Origin: Kineococcus rhizosphaerae
GTDB lineage: Bacteria > Actinomycetota > Actinomycetes > Actinomycetales > Kineococcaceae
Direction of reading: 5' to 3'
DNA length: 64,000 bases
Assembly: GCF_003002055.1 (NCBI RefSeq)
Contig: NZ_PVZF01000012.1
Span: 62,001-126,000 of the forward strand
The position numbers were made by a program, and so were the translations under genes. Every line of letters begins with the position of its first letter. The stretch's first letter is position 1. A model generated the notes under the pieces. That model was not told the origin of the DNA. It did not search any database and was given only the letters and a program-made list of their open reading frames with translations. Positions 50,414 to 59,432 of this stretch are shown piece by piece.

Positions 50414-50713
50414 GTGTCCGCTATCTCCCGTTCCGAGGTCGAGCACCTCGCGCGCCTGGCGCGCATCGACATGTCCGACGAGGAGCTGGACCGCATGGCG
50501 GGTCAGCTCGACGCGGTCCTCGATGCCGTCGCGGCCGTCGCGAAGGTCGCCACCGACGACGTACCCGCCACCTCGCACCCCGTGCCCCTGACCAACGTGA
50601 CCCGCCCCGACGTCGTCGGTGAGGTCCTCACCGCCGAGGAGGCGCTCGCGGGCGCCCCCGCCTCGGAGGACGGCCGGTTCCGGGTGCCCATGATCCTGGG
50701 GGAGGAAGCGTGA
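50414..50713 (+). CDS. gatC: Asp/Glu-tRNA amidotransferase subunit C
   Basis: 99 residues. [66 protein letters not shown] matches GatC, a small stabiliser that wraps around GatA and GatB. The C-terminal segment ends [15 protein letters not shown], the conserved FxVPxILGEE close. It is the first gene of gatC-(small frame)-gatA-gatB, which converts misacylated Glu-tRNA(Gln) or Asp-tRNA(Asn). The stop overlaps the small frame's GTG. Confidence 0.95.
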   Translation: MSAISRSEVEHLARLARIDMSDEELDRMAGQLDAVLDAVAAVAKVATDDVPATSHPVPLTNVTRPDVVGEVLTAEEALAGAPASEDGRFRVPMILGEEA

Positions 50714-50832
50714 GCGACGAGCAGCGCGACGGCGCCTGGACCGAGGCGACACGCCGACGGAGTCGGTGCGTGGTGCCGAGGGAAGGCGGCGTCACCGGCG
50801 CCGCGACGGAGCGAACGGAGGGTGTGGCGTGA
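50710..50832 (+). CDS. Candidate 40-residue coupling peptide between gatC and gatA
   Basis: A 41-codon frame fills the gap between gatC and gatA exactly. Its GTG (50710) overlaps the gatC stop as GTGA, and its TGA (50830-50832) overlaps the gatA GTG as GTGA. A GGGGGAGGA ribosome site lies 3-4 nt before the GTG. The peptide begins [17 protein letters not shown] and ends ERTEGVA; it is hydrophilic, with a basic centre and no known motif. It could be a real small protein, or mainly a means to carry ribosomes from gatC to gatA. gatA also has its own GGAGGG site. Chance cannot be excluded. Confidence 0.45.
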   Translation: MSDEQRDGAWTEATRRRSRCVVPREGGVTGAATERTEGVA

Positions 50833-52355
50833 GCGAGCTGATCCGCAGGACCGCCGTCGAGCTCGCCGAGGCCCTGCGCACGAAGGAGGTCTCGGCCGTC
50901 GAGGTCACCCAGGCGCACCTCGACCGCATCGACGCCGTCGACGGGCCCGTCCAGAGCGGCGTCCACGCGTTCCTGCACGTCGACCACGAGGGCGCCCTGG
51001 CCCGCGCCCGGCAGATCGACGCCGACCGCGCCGCCGGCGCCGACCTCGGTCCGCTCGCCGGGGTCCCGATCGGGGTCAAGGACGTCCTGACGACCAAGGG
51101 CCTGCCCACCACCGCCGGCTCCCGGATGCTCGAGGGCTGGGTCCCGCCGTACGACGCGACCGTCGTGCGGTCCCTGCACGACGCCGGTCTCGTCGTCCTC
51201 GGCAAGACCAACATGGACGAGTTCGCGATGGGCTCGACCACCGAGCACTCCGCCTACGGCGACACCCGCAACCCGTGGGACCCCACCCGCATCCCCGGCG
51301 GCTCCGGCGGCGGGTCCGCGGCGGCGCTCGCGGCCTTCGAGGCCCCGCTGACCATCGGCTCGGACACGGGCGGCTCGATCCGCCAGCCCGCGGCCGTCAC
51401 CGGCACGGTCGGCGTCAAGCCGACCTACGGCGCGGTCTCGCGCTACGGGCTCATCGCGCTGGCGAGCTCGCTGGACCAGGCCGGCCCGTGCGCCCGCACG
51501 GTGCTGGACACCGCGCTGCTGCACGCCGTCATCGCCGGACACGACCCCCTGGACTCCACCTCGATCCCGGCCGACGTCCCCGACGTCGTGGGTGCCGCGA
51601 AGCTCGGCGCCTCCGGCGACCTGACGGGCGTGAAGGTCGGCGTCGTCAAGGAGCTGTCCGGCGAGGGCTACGAACCCGGGGTCGTCGCCCGGTTCGAGGA
51701 GGCGCTGGAGGAGTTCCGCGCCGCCGGGGCGCAGGTCGTCGAGCTGAGCCTGCCGAACATCGTCCACGCGCTCGCCGCGTACTACCTGATCCTGCCGAGC
51801 GAGGCGTCGAGCAACCTCGCCAAGTTCGACGGGATGCGCTACGGGCTGCGCGTCGTGCCCGAGGGCGAGGGGGTGACGGCCGAGGCCGTCATGCGCGCCA
51901 CCCGCGCCGCCGGGTTCGGCGACGAGGCCAAGCGGCGCATCGTCCTGGGCACCTACGCCCTGTCCGCGGGCTACTACGACGCCTACTACGGCAGCGCGCA
52001 GAAGGTCCGCACGCTGGTCCAGCGCGACTTCACCGCCGCGTTCGGCGACGTCGACGTGCTCGTCTCGCCGACCGCGCCGACGGTCGCGTACCGGCTCGGG
52101 GAGAAGCTGGACGACCCGCTGGCGATGTACGCCGGCGACGTCGCGACGATCCCGGCCAACCTCGCGGGGATCCCGGGCATGTCCCTGCCCGCGGGCCTCT
52201 CCGAGGGCCTGCCGGTGGGTCTGCAGATCCTCGCGCCGCAGCAGGCCGACGACCGGCTGTACCGGGTCGGGGCGGCGCTGGAGACGCGGTTGAACGACAG
52301 GTGGGGCGGGCCGTTGCTCGCGAAGGTCCCGACGTGGCAGGGGGTGTCGGCGTGA
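50829..52355 (+). CDS. gatA: Asp/Glu-tRNA amidotransferase subunit A (amidase)
   Basis: 508 residues. Glutaminase/amidase subunit that supplies ammonia to GatB. The Ser-cisSer-Lys triad is visible: Lys in [10 protein letters not shown], the Gly/Ser-rich signature [14 protein letters not shown], and the nucleophile Ser in [14 protein letters not shown]-terminal features include [18 protein letters not shown] and [21 protein letters not shown]. The GTG at 50829 has GGAGGG 6 nt upstream, which decides the start. The stop overlaps gatB (GTGA). Confidence 0.97.
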   Translation: MSELIRRTAVELAEALRTKEVSAVEVTQAHLDRIDAVDGPVQSGVHAFLHVDHEGALARARQIDADRAAGADLGPLAGVPIGVKDVLTTKGLPTTAGSRMLEGWVPPYDATVVRSLHDAGLVVLGKTNMDEFAMGSTTEHSAYGDTRNPWDPTRIPGGSGGGSAAALAAFEAPLTIGSDTGGSIRQPAAVTGTVGVKPTYGAVSRYGLIALASSLDQAGPCARTVLDTALLHAVIAGHDPLDSTSIPADVPDVVGAAKLGASGDLTGVKVGVVKELSGEGYEPGVVARFEEALEEFRAAGAQVVELSLPNIVHALAAYYLILPSEASSNLAKFDGMRYGLRVVPEGEGVTAEAVMRATRAAGFGDEAKRRIVLGTYALSAGYYDAYYGSAQKVRTLVQRDFTAAFGDVDVLVSPTAPTVAYRLGEKLDDPLAMYAGDVATIPANLAGIPGMSLPAGLSEGLPVGLQILAPQQADDRLYRVGAALETRLNDRWGGPLLAKVPTWQGVSA

Positions 52356-53869
52356 GCGTCGAACTGGTGGACTACGACGAGGCGGTCGCGCAGTTCGACC
52401 CGGTGCTGGGCCTGGAGGTCCACGTCGAGCTGAACACGAAGACCAAGATGTTCTCCGGCGCGCCCACGGAGTTCGGCGCCGAGCCGAACACCCAGGTCGA
52501 CCCGACGTCGCTCGGGCTGCCCGGCGCGATGCCGGTGCTGAACGCCAAGGCGTTGGAATCCGCGATCCGCATCGGCCTGGCGCTGAACTGCTCGATCGCG
52601 ACGTACTGCCGCTTCGCCCGGAAGAACTACTTCTACCCGGACATGCCGAAGAACTTCCAGACGTCGCAGTACGACGAGCCCATCGCCTTCGACGGCTACC
52701 TCGACGTCGACGTCCCGGCCAGTGAGGACGGCACGAAACCCGCCTTCACCTACCGGGTGCTCATCGAGCGCGCCCACATGGAGGAGGACACCGGCAAGTC
52801 CCTGCACGTCGGCGGTTCCACCGGCCGCATCCACGGCGCCGAGTTCTCCCTCGTGGACTACAACCGCGCGGGCATCCCGCTCATCGAGATCGTCACGAAG
52901 CCGCTGGAGGGCACGGGCGATCGCGCCCCCGACGTGGCGAAGGCGTACGTGGCGGCGCTGCGCGACCTGCTGCGCTCCCTCGACGTCTCCGACGTGAAGA
53001 TGGAGCAGGGGTCGCTGCGCTGCGACGTCAACCTGTCGCTGCGGCCGTCCCCGCAGGCGAAGCTCGGGACGCGGTCGGAGACGAAGAACGTCAACTCGCT
53101 GCGCTCGGTCGAACGGGCCGTGCGCTACGAGGTGTCCCGGCACGCCGCGGTCCTGCGCTCGGGCGCGAAGGTCGTCCAGGAGACGCGCCACTGGCACGAG
53201 GACACCGGCCTGACGACCTCGGGCCGCGAGAAGTCCGACGCCGAGGACTACCGGTACTTCCCCGAACCCGACCTCGTCCCGATCGAGCCGGACCCGGCGT
53301 GGGTGGAGGAGCTGCGCGCCTCGCTGCCCGAGCCGCCCGCCGTGCGCCGCAAGCGGCTGCACGCCGAGTGGGGCTTCTCCGACCTGGAGTTCCGCGACCT
53401 CGTCAACGCCGGTGCGCTCGACGTCGTGGAGGCCACCGTCGCGGCGGGCGCCTCGCCGGCGGCGGCGCGCAAGTGGTGGTCCGGGGAACTGGCCCGGCGC
53501 GCCAACGTCGACGGCGTCGACCTGACCGACCTGCCCGTGCGCCCGGCCGACGTCGCCGAGCTCGCGAAGCTCGTCGAGGACGGCAAGCTCACCGACCGCC
53601 TCGCCCGCGAGGCCCTCGAGGGCGTCCTGGCCGGGGAGGGGTCGGTGGCCGAGGTCGTCGAGGCGCGCGGCCTCATCGTGGTGCAGGACGACGGCGCGCT
53701 CGCCGCGGCCGTCGACGCGGTCCTGGCCGCGAACCCGGACGTCGTGGAGAAGATCCGCGGCGGGAAGGCGCAGGCCGCCGGGGCGCTCATCGGTCAGGTC
53801 ATGAAGCAGATGCAGGGCAAGGCGGACGCCGCGAAGATCCGTGAGCTGATCGCGGCGCGCGTCGGCTGA
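52352..53869 (+). CDS. gatB: Asp/Glu-tRNA amidotransferase subunit B
   Basis: 505 residues. The kinase-like subunit that activates the tRNA-bound carboxylate with ATP and transfers ammonia. [22 protein letters not shown] at the start, [96 protein letters not shown] and the C-terminal tRNA-binding YqeY-like domain ending [25 protein letters not shown]. Last gene of the operon; a strong hairpin follows. Confidence 0.97.
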   Translation: MSVELVDYDEAVAQFDPVLGLEVHVELNTKTKMFSGAPTEFGAEPNTQVDPTSLGLPGAMPVLNAKALESAIRIGLALNCSIATYCRFARKNYFYPDMPKNFQTSQYDEPIAFDGYLDVDVPASEDGTKPAFTYRVLIERAHMEEDTGKSLHVGGSTGRIHGAEFSLVDYNRAGIPLIEIVTKPLEGTGDRAPDVAKAYVAALRDLLRSLDVSDVKMEQGSLRCDVNLSLRPSPQAKLGTRSETKNVNSLRSVERAVRYEVSRHAAVLRSGAKVVQETRHWHEDTGLTTSGREKSDAEDYRYFPEPDLVPIEPDPAWVEELRASLPEPPAVRRKRLHAEWGFSDLEFRDLVNAGALDVVEATVAAGASPAAARKWWSGELARRANVDGVDLTDLPVRPADVAELAKLVEDGKLTDRLAREALEGVLAGEGSVAEVVEARGLIVVQDDGALAAAVDAVLAANPDVVEKIRGGKAQAAGALIGQVMKQMQGKADAAKIRELIAARVG

Positions 53870-53883
53870 CCGGGCCCCCACCG

Positions 53884-53950
53884 CCCGACTCCTGGGGACC
53901 TCTCGACGTCTCGGCCGCGTCCGAGGTGCGGGAGGTCCCCGGGAGTCGGG
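53884..53950. terminator. Long inverted repeat between gatB and the DedA gene
   Basis: Arms 53884-53902 and 53932-53950 pair over 19 positions (CCCGACTCC and GGGGACCTC against GAGGTCCCC and GGAGTCGGG) with one T-G pair in the middle, around a 29-nt loop. It sits between convergent genes and is probably a bidirectional terminator. Confidence 0.75.
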
Positions 53951-53963
53951 TCAGGACGGGCGC

Positions 53964-54569
53964 TCAGGCGCGCCGTCGCTCGTGGACGAAGCGGTTGAGC
54001 AGCGCGTCCACGACGAACCCGAGCGCGAGGGCGATGACGATGCCGAGCGCTGCCCCCACCAGCGGGGTGGACTCGATCCAGTGCCCGGCCAGGGAACCGA
54101 TGGCGATGGAGTAGGCCGCCCAGGTGCACGCGGCGAGCGCGCTGAGGGGCACGAACCGCCGGCGCGGGAACCGCACGGCCCCGGCGGTGAGGTTGACGGC
54201 GATGCGCCCGATCGGGACGTAGCGGGCGGCGAGGACCGCGAAGGCCCCGCGCTTGTCGAGTTCGGCGGCGGCGCGGGTGAAGGCGCGTTCGAGGCGCGGG
54301 TGGCCCGCGATCCAGCGGCGCAGGGGGGAGTGCCGGCCCATCGCGTAGGTGAGGTTGTCGCCGACGAACGCGCCGACGAGCGCGCACGCGAACAGCGCCC
54401 ACCGGTCCGGGTGCCCGGTGTCGGCCGCGATCGCGGCCAGGCCGATGACGACGGACTCGCTGGGCAGCGGCGGGACGAACGCGTCGAGCGCGGCGAGGGC
54501 GAGCACGGCGGCCAGCACCCACGGGGCTCCCGCGTGCTCGGTGACGAGCGCGTTGAGCTGGTCGAACAC
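53964..54569 (-). CDS. DedA family membrane protein
   Basis: 201 residues. Five to six hydrophobic stretches, with family landmarks FVPPLPSESVVIGLAAIAAD, LVGAFVGDNLTYAMGRH, PLRRWIAGHP, AFAVLAARYVPIGRIAVNLTAGAVRFPRRRFVPLSALAA and WAAYSIAIGSLAG. The ExxP and RYVP(I/G)xR patterns are typical. DedA proteins act in lipid flipping (undecaprenyl phosphate or phosphatidylethanolamine) and membrane homeostasis. Start GTG at 54569. It diverges from pdxY. Confidence 0.9.
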   Translation of the reverse strand: MFDQLNALVTEHAGAPWVLAAVLALAALDAFVPPLPSESVVIGLAAIAADTGHPDRWALFACALVGAFVGDNLTYAMGRHSPLRRWIAGHPRLERAFTRAAAELDKRGAFAVLAARYVPIGRIAVNLTAGAVRFPRRRFVPLSALAACTWAAYSIAIGSLAGHWIESTPLVGAALGIVIALALGFVVDALLNRFVHERRRA

Positions 54570-54650
54570 CTCGTCAGACTGCCACGTCGGGCCCTCCGGC
54601 GGCCGATCGGTCCCCGCCGGCTCGCAGGAGCGAGGACCTCGCCGCGCGCG

Positions 54651-54656
54651 TATCCT
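54651..54656 (+). promoter_or_regulatory. -10 box of pdxY (leaderless)
   Basis: TATCCT, 7 nt before the GTG at 54664. Confidence 0.55.
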
Positions 54657-54663
54657 CCGGCGG

Positions 54664-55515
54664 GTGAAGGTCCTGTCGATCCAGTCCTCCGTCGCCCACG
54701 GTCACGTCGGCAACTCCGCCGCCGTCTTCCCCCTGCAGCGCATCGGGGTCGAGGTGATCCCCGTGCACACCGTGAACTTCTCCAACCACACGGGGTACGG
54801 GGCCTGGCGCGGACCGCTCATCGCCCCGGCCGACGTCGCCGACGTCCTCACCGGTGTCGAGGAGCGCGGGGTCTTCCCGCAGGTCGACGCGGTGCTGTCG
54901 GGGTACCAGGGCGGGGCCGGGATCGCCGACGTCATCGTCGACGCCGTGCGCCGGGTCAAGGCCGCGAACCCCTCGGCGATCTACGCGTGCGACCCCGTCA
55001 TGGGGAACGCGAAGTCCGGCTGCTTCGTCGCCCCCGAGATCCCGGACCTGCTGCGCGACCGGGTCGTCCCCGTGGCCGACCTCATCACCCCGAACCAGTT
55101 CGAGCTGGGGTACCTCACCGGCACCGATCCCGGTTCCCTGGAGACGACCCTGGCCTCGGTGGACGCCGCACGGGCCATGGGCCCCTCCACCGTCCTGGTG
55201 ACCAGCGTCGAACGTCCCGACCGCGAGGAGGGGACGATCGAGGTGCTCGTCGCCGACGACGCCGGGGCCTGGATCGTGAAGACCCCGCTGCTGCCGTTCA
55301 AGGCCAACGGGTCCGGCGACGTCACGGCCGCGCTGTTCACGGCCCACTACCGCGCGACCGGGGACGCGAAGGTCTCCCTGGAGCGGACCGTGTCCAGCGT
55401 GTTCGACCTGATCGAGCTGACCCACCGCTCCGGGCAGCGGGAACTGCAGCTCGTCGAGGCGCAGGAGTCCTACGCGCACCCGCGGCTGCAGTTCAGCGCC
55501 GAGCGGGTGCGCTGA
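54664..55515 (+). CDS. pdxY: Pyridoxal kinase
   Basis: 283 residues from GTG at 54664, fixed by the TATCCT box; an upstream in-frame ATG lies inside DedA. It phosphorylates pyridoxal with ATP in the B6 salvage pathway. Ribokinase-like features: VLSIQSSVAHGHVGNSAAVFPLQRIGVEVIPVHTVNFSNHTGYG (pyridoxal-binding), CDPVMGNAKSGCFV, LITPNQFELGYLTG, VLVTSVERP, and the catalytic FKANGSGDVTAALFTAH. These match PdxY/PdxK rather than the ThiD/PdxK bifunctional type. Confidence 0.93.
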   Translation: MKVLSIQSSVAHGHVGNSAAVFPLQRIGVEVIPVHTVNFSNHTGYGAWRGPLIAPADVADVLTGVEERGVFPQVDAVLSGYQGGAGIADVIVDAVRRVKAANPSAIYACDPVMGNAKSGCFVAPEIPDLLRDRVVPVADLITPNQFELGYLTGTDPGSLETTLASVDAARAMGPSTVLVTSVERPDREEGTIEVLVADDAGAWIVKTPLLPFKANGSGDVTAALFTAHYRATGDAKVSLERTVSSVFDLIELTHRSGQRELQLVEAQESYAHPRLQFSAERVR

Positions 55516-55524
55516 GGGACGGGG

Positions 55525-56691
55525 TCAGGACAGGGGCACCGAGACCAGCCGGTCGTCGCCGGGCCGGGCGGTGCCCCGGAACGTGTTCGACGTGAGGACC
55601 CACAGCGAACCGTCCGGCCCCACCTCGACGGTCCGCAACCGGCCCAGGGTCCCGTCGAGGTAGGCGTCGGGCGTCCCCGTCGGCCCCTCGGGGGTCACCG
55701 GGACGCGCCACAGCTTCTGCCCGCGCAGGGCCGCGACGTACACGGCGTCGGGGGTGACGGCGATGCCGGAGGGCGAGGCGTCGTCCGTGGCCCAGGTCTG
55801 CAGGGGCGCGACGTACTTGCCGCCGCCATCCCCCTTCCCCTCGACCTCGGGCCACCCGTAGTTCCCGCCGGGGCGGATGAGGTTCAGCTCGTCCCAGGTG
55901 TCCTGCCCGAACTCCGAGGCGTACATCCGCCCCGCGGCGTCCCAGCCGAAACCCTGGACGTTGCGGTGCCCGTAGGACCAGGTGCGCGAGCCCGCGAACG
56001 GGTTGTCCGGCGGGACGGACCCGTCGGCGCCCACCCGCAGGATCTTGCCGCCCAGGGAGTTCACGTCCTGGGCGCTGGGACGGTCCTGCGCGTCGCCGGT
56101 CCCGACGTAGAGGTCCCCGTCGGGCCCGAAGGCGATCCTGCCCCCGTTGTGCGTCGAGTTCTTCGGGATGCCGGTGACGATCGGCGTGGCCTCCGTGAGC
56201 CGGTCCTGCGCCAGGGTGTAGCGCACGACCCGGTTGTCGTCGCGGGCCGTCTGGTAGAGGAAGACGTGCTGGTCGCTCGCGAACCCCGGCGACAGCGCGA
56301 CCCCCAGGAGGCCGCCCTCCCCGCCGGGGGAGACGTCCGGCACCTTCCCGTCGGGGCCGTCGGCGCCCACCACGGTCTGCACGCCGGGCCCGACCCGCAC
56401 CACCCGCGCCTGGTCGCGCAGCGTCACCAGGGCCGTCCCGTCCGGCAGCACCGCCAGCCCCCACGGGACGGCGAGCCCGGTGGCGATGTCGACGGGCGTG
56501 CCGGGTTTGCCGATCGCGGCCGCGACCGGGTCGGGCAGCGCCGTGGGGGACGCGGTGGTCGTCGCGGACGGCGCGGGCTCGGACACCACGGGGGCCGTCG
56601 ACCGCACCGGGTCCGGCGTCGGGGCCGAGCAGCCCACCAGCACCGCCCCCGTCAGGGCCGCGGGCAAGAAGGTCCTCCACCGGGTCCGCAC
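55525..56691 (-). CDS. PQQ-dependent sugar dehydrogenase-like lipoprotein
   Basis: 388 residues from GTG at 56691. Lipobox LVGC after RTRWRTFLPAALTGAV, so it is a lipoprotein on the outer face of the membrane. The six-bladed propeller of the aldose dehydrogenase/soluble GDH family is recognisable: VPWGLAVLPDGTALVTLRDQARV, GGEGGLLGVALSPGF, NSTHNGGRIAFGPDGDLYVGTGDA (catalytic His in THNGGR), NPFAGSRTWSYGHRNVQGFGWD, ASEFGQDTWDELNLIRPGGNYGWPEVEG, and TWATDDASPSGIAVT. It oxidises aldoses using PQQ if the cofactor is available; no pqq genes are in the window. It diverges from the 2-hydroxyacid dehydrogenase gene. Confidence 0.9.
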   Translation of the reverse strand: MRTRWRTFLPAALTGAVLVGCSAPTPDPVRSTAPVVSEPAPSATTTASPTALPDPVAAAIGKPGTPVDIATGLAVPWGLAVLPDGTALVTLRDQARVVRVGPGVQTVVGADGPDGKVPDVSPGGEGGLLGVALSPGFASDQHVFLYQTARDDNRVVRYTLAQDRLTEATPIVTGIPKNSTHNGGRIAFGPDGDLYVGTGDAQDRPSAQDVNSLGGKILRVGADGSVPPDNPFAGSRTWSYGHRNVQGFGWDAAGRMYASEFGQDTWDELNLIRPGGNYGWPEVEGKGDGGGKYVAPLQTWATDDASPSGIAVTPDAVYVAALRGQKLWRVPVTPEGPTGTPDAYLDGTLGRLRTVEVGPDGSLWVLTSNTFRGTARPGDDRLVSVPLS

Positions 56692-56737
56692 CCGTCCATC
56701 CTCACCCGGCGCCCGTCCGATGGCGAGAACGGCTGGG

Positions 56738-56743
56738 TAACGT
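56738..56743 (+). promoter_or_regulatory. -10 box of the 2-hydroxyacid dehydrogenase gene
   Basis: TAACGT, 7 nt before the GTG at 56751; leaderless. It overlaps a GTG at 56742, arguing against that start. Confidence 0.5.
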
Positions 56744-56750
56744 GCCCGCC

Positions 56751-57665
56751 GTGAGCGTCCCCGTGAGCATCGTGGTGAGCGTGCCGTCCGCGTCGTGGGC
56801 CAGGGCCCTCGGGCCCGTCGAGGGCGCCGAGGTCGTGGTCTGGGACGGGCAGGCACCCGCCCCTGACCCGGCGCCGGACCTCGTCGTCCCGCCGTACGTC
56901 GCGACCCCCGACCTTTCGCACCTGCCCGCGGGGACGCGGGCCGTCCAGCTGCTGACCATCGGCTACGACGGCGTGCCGGAGCAGCTGCCCCCGGGCGTGC
57001 GGCTGTGCAACGCGACCGGCGTGCACGAGACCTCGACGGCCGAGCTCGCCGTCGGCCTGACGGTCCTGGCCCTGCGCGGTCTGGCCGACGACGTCCGGTC
57101 GATGGCGACGGGGGACTGGAGGCCCTCCCTGCGCACCTCGCTGGCCGACCGCCGGGTGCTCGTCGTCGGCTGGGGCGGCGTCGGGCGGGCCACCGCCGCG
57201 CGGCTGGCGCCCTTCGAGTGCTCGGTCACCGCGGTCGGCACTCGGACCCGGGTCCAGGACGGCGTCGCCGTCCACGCCGTCGAGGAACTGCCAGACCTGC
57301 TGCCGGAGCACGACGTCGTCGTGCTCGCCTGCCCGCTCACCGAGCGGACCCGCGGGCTCGTCGGTGAGCGGTTCCTCGCCGCGCTGCCGGACGGGGCCCT
57401 CGTCGTCAACGTCGCCCGCGGCCCGGTCGTGGACACCGGCGCGCTCGTGGCCGAACTGCGCACCGGCCGGCTGCGGGCCGCGCTCGACGTCACCGACCCC
57501 GAACCCCTGCCCGCCGACCACGAGCTGTGGACCCTGCCCGGCGTCGTCGTCACCCCGCACGTGGGCGGGAACTCCACGGCCTTCCGGCCCCGGATGGTCG
57601 CGTTGCTGACGGAGCAGATCGCCCGGCTCGCAGCGGGTCAGGAGCTGCGCAACGTCATCGTCTGA
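56751..57665 (+). CDS. D-isomer-specific 2-hydroxyacid dehydrogenase family protein
   Basis: 304 residues. NAD-binding fold VLVVGWGGVGRATAARLAPFECSVTAVGTRTR, where GWGGVG is the nucleotide loop. Catalytic regions: [51 protein letters not shown] with the substrate Arg, TDPEPLPADHELWTLPGVVVTPHVGGNS with Glu and His. It reduces 2-keto acids or oxidises D-2-hydroxy acids, NAD(P)H-linked. Substrate unknown. The 3' end overlaps the convergent chelatase gene by 11 nt. Confidence 0.9.
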   Translation: MSVPVSIVVSVPSASWARALGPVEGAEVVVWDGQAPAPDPAPDLVVPPYVATPDLSHLPAGTRAVQLLTIGYDGVPEQLPPGVRLCNATGVHETSTAELAVGLTVLALRGLADDVRSMATGDWRPSLRTSLADRRVLVVGWGGVGRATAARLAPFECSVTAVGTRTRVQDGVAVHAVEELPDLLPEHDVVVLACPLTERTRGLVGERFLAALPDGALVVNVARGPVVDTGALVAELRTGRLRAALDVTDPEPLPADHELWTLPGVVVTPHVGGNSTAFRPRMVALLTEQIARLAAGQELRNVIV

Positions 57666-58338
57666 GGGTCTCGTCGTAGCGCGCCAGGACCAGGTCCACG
57701 ACGCGGGGATCGATCCCGAGGGGTTCGGTGACCAGCGCCGCGCCGACCGAGCCCAGCCGCGCGGAGAACACCCCCGGCGCCAGCAGGTAGCTGACGACGG
57801 CCACCGGACCGGGCCTGGCCGCCGCGACGGCCCCGGCCACCGGGGGGTCCTGCGCGGACAGGAACCCGGAGGTCACCGGACGTCCCAGGCGCTGCGACAG
57901 CGACTGCGCCGCGCGGGCGACGTCGGCCTGCGCCTGCGCGTCGGACGAACCCGCCGCGGCCAGGACGACGTTCCCGGCGAAACCCCCCAGGCGTTCGACG
58001 AGGACGTCGGTGATGACCTCGCTGGGACCCAGTGCGGCCGAGGCGACCGCCCGCCCGCCCCCGCGGGTCAGGGCCTCGGCGATGTCGACGCGCACGTGGT
58101 ACCCGCTGGACAGCAGCAGCGGCACCACCACCGCGTCCCGCCCGGCGTCGGCGCACACGCGCTCGACGACGTCGGCCAGGAAGGGCTCGTGGACGTCGAC
58201 GTGCGCGGCCTCCACGTCCAGCCCCGGGCGGGCGGCCCGCACGGCGTCGCGCAACCCGTCGACGACGGAACGGCCTGCGGCCGAGCGGGTCCCGTGCGAG
58301 CAGGCGATCAGCACCGGGGGGAGCACCGGGGAGTTCAC
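57655..58338 (-). CDS. Sirohydrochlorin chelatase (CbiX/SirB type)
   Basis: 227 residues. Two repeated chelatase halves: LIACSHGTRSAAGRSVVDGL with the metal-binding His, VVVPLLLSSGYHVRVDIAEAL with the second His, then ALGPSEVITDVLVERL and PVAVVSYLLAPGVFSARLG. It inserts Fe2+ into sirohydrochlorin as the last step of siroheme synthesis; a cobalt role is possible but the nirBD context favours iron. The GTG overlaps the stop of the HemD-like gene. Last gene of the nitrite/siroheme operon. Confidence 0.9.
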   Translation of the reverse strand: MNSPVLPPVLIACSHGTRSAAGRSVVDGLRDAVRAARPGLDVEAAHVDVHEPFLADVVERVCADAGRDAVVVPLLLSSGYHVRVDIAEALTRGGGRAVASAALGPSEVITDVLVERLGGFAGNVVLAAAGSSDAQAQADVARAAQSLSQRLGRPVTSGFLSAQDPPVAGAVAAARPGPVAVVSYLLAPGVFSARLGSVGAALVTEPLGIDPRVVDLVLARYDETLRR

Positions 58339-59432
58339 GAGGCCACGTCCAGCCGGTAGCCGCGCTTGACCACGGTCCGCACGAGACCGGCGTCCGGCAG
58401 TGCGGAGCGCAACCGGCCCACGGTCACCTCGACGGCGTGCACGTCGGCGGCGCCGGGCAGCGTCGGCAGCAGGTCCTCCCGGCTCAGCACCGCCCCGCCG
58501 GCGTCGGCCAGGCGCCGCAGCACGGCCCGTGGCCCCGGGGCGAGTTCGAGCACCTCGCCGTCCAGGAGGGCGGTCTGCGCGCGCAGCACGAGCCGCCCGT
58601 GGCTCGTGGCCACGTCGGCCAGCGGGTGCGCGGCCAGGTGCGCCGTCAGCGTCCGCAGCAGCGCCCCGAGGCGCCAGCGGTCCGGGATCAGGGGCTCGAC
58701 CCCCTCGGCCCGCAGGGGTTCAGCGGTCACGTCGCCCACCGCGCACGCCACGACGCCGTCGCCGAAGGCCGCGACGAGGTCGTCGCGGCGCCCGAGCGTG
58801 CGCGCCTTCTCCAGAAGTGCCACCGCGCCGGGGGCGCTCGTGAACGTCACGGCGTCCAGGGACCGGGAGGCGACGAGGTCGACGAGCCGGTCCACCGCGC
58901 CCGGGTCGGCCGGTGGCAGCCACCGGTACACCGACACCCCGCGCACCCGCGCCCCCGCCGCCAGCAGCGGGGCGAGCTGGTGCTCGTCGGCCGCCCCGTG
59001 CAGCTGCACCACGATCGAGCGGCCCGCCACGCCCTCGGCCACGAGGCGCTCGACGGCCTCCGCGGTCTGCTCCGAGGCCGCCGACCACGTCTCGCGCAGG
59101 CCGTTGGCGCGGATGACCCCCGTCGCCTTGGGGCCGCGGGCGACGACCTGGGCCCGGCCCAGCGTCGCCAGCAGGTCGGCCGCGAGCCCGGCGGCGTCGG
59201 CGGCCTCCACCCAGCCCCGCAGCCCGATGCCCGTCGTGACGAGCACGACGTCCGGCGGGTCGGCGATGACGTCGCGCGTCTCGGCCAGCAGCTGGTCGTC
59301 CTCGGTCAGCGGGACGATCCGCATGGTCGGCGCGTGGACCACGCGGGCGCCCTTGCGCTCGAACGTCGCGATCATGTCGCCCGAGCGGCGGTCGCTGGTG
59401 ATGCCGATCGTCACGCCCAGGAGTTCACTCAC
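58335..59432 (-). CDS. Uroporphyrinogen-III synthase fused to a winged-helix domain
   Basis: 365 residues. Residues 1-255 are HemD-like, with two alpha/beta domains (LGVTIGITSDRRSGDMIATFERKGARVVHAPTMRIVPL; VVARGPKATGVIRANGL; LDAVTFTSAPGAVALLEKA). Residues of about 275-360 are an OmpR-type winged helix (GRLVLRAQTALLDGEVLELAPGPRAVLRRLADAGGAVLSREDLLPTLPG, HAVEVTVGRLRSALP, VVKRGYRL). Fusions of this kind occur in actinobacteria beside nitrite reductase genes. It may both cyclise hydroxymethylbilane and bind DNA, or act mainly as a tetrapyrrole-sensing regulator. It is coupled to both neighbours by GTGA overlaps. Confidence 0.88.
   Translation of the reverse strand: MSELLGVTIGITSDRRSGDMIATFERKGARVVHAPTMRIVPLTEDDQLLAETRDVIADPPDVVLVTTGIGLRGWVEAADAAGLAADLLATLGRAQVVARGPKATGVIRANGLRETWSAASEQTAEAVERLVAEGVAGRSIVVQLHGAADEHQLAPLLAAGARVRGVSVYRWLPPADPGAVDRLVDLVASRSLDAVTFTSAPGAVALLEKARTLGRRDDLVAAFGDGVVACAVGDVTAEPLRAEGVEPLIPDRWRLGALLRTLTAHLAAHPLADVATSHGRLVLRAQTALLDGEVLELAPGPRAVLRRLADAGGAVLSREDLLPTLPGAADVHAVEVTVGRLRSALPDAGLVRTVVKRGYRLDVAS

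Noticed and set aside
50822-52351. Upstream extension of the gatB frame through gatA
   Set aside because: The extension is an out-of-frame shadow of gatA; the GTG at 52352 overlapping the gatA stop gives a protein of normal GatB length.
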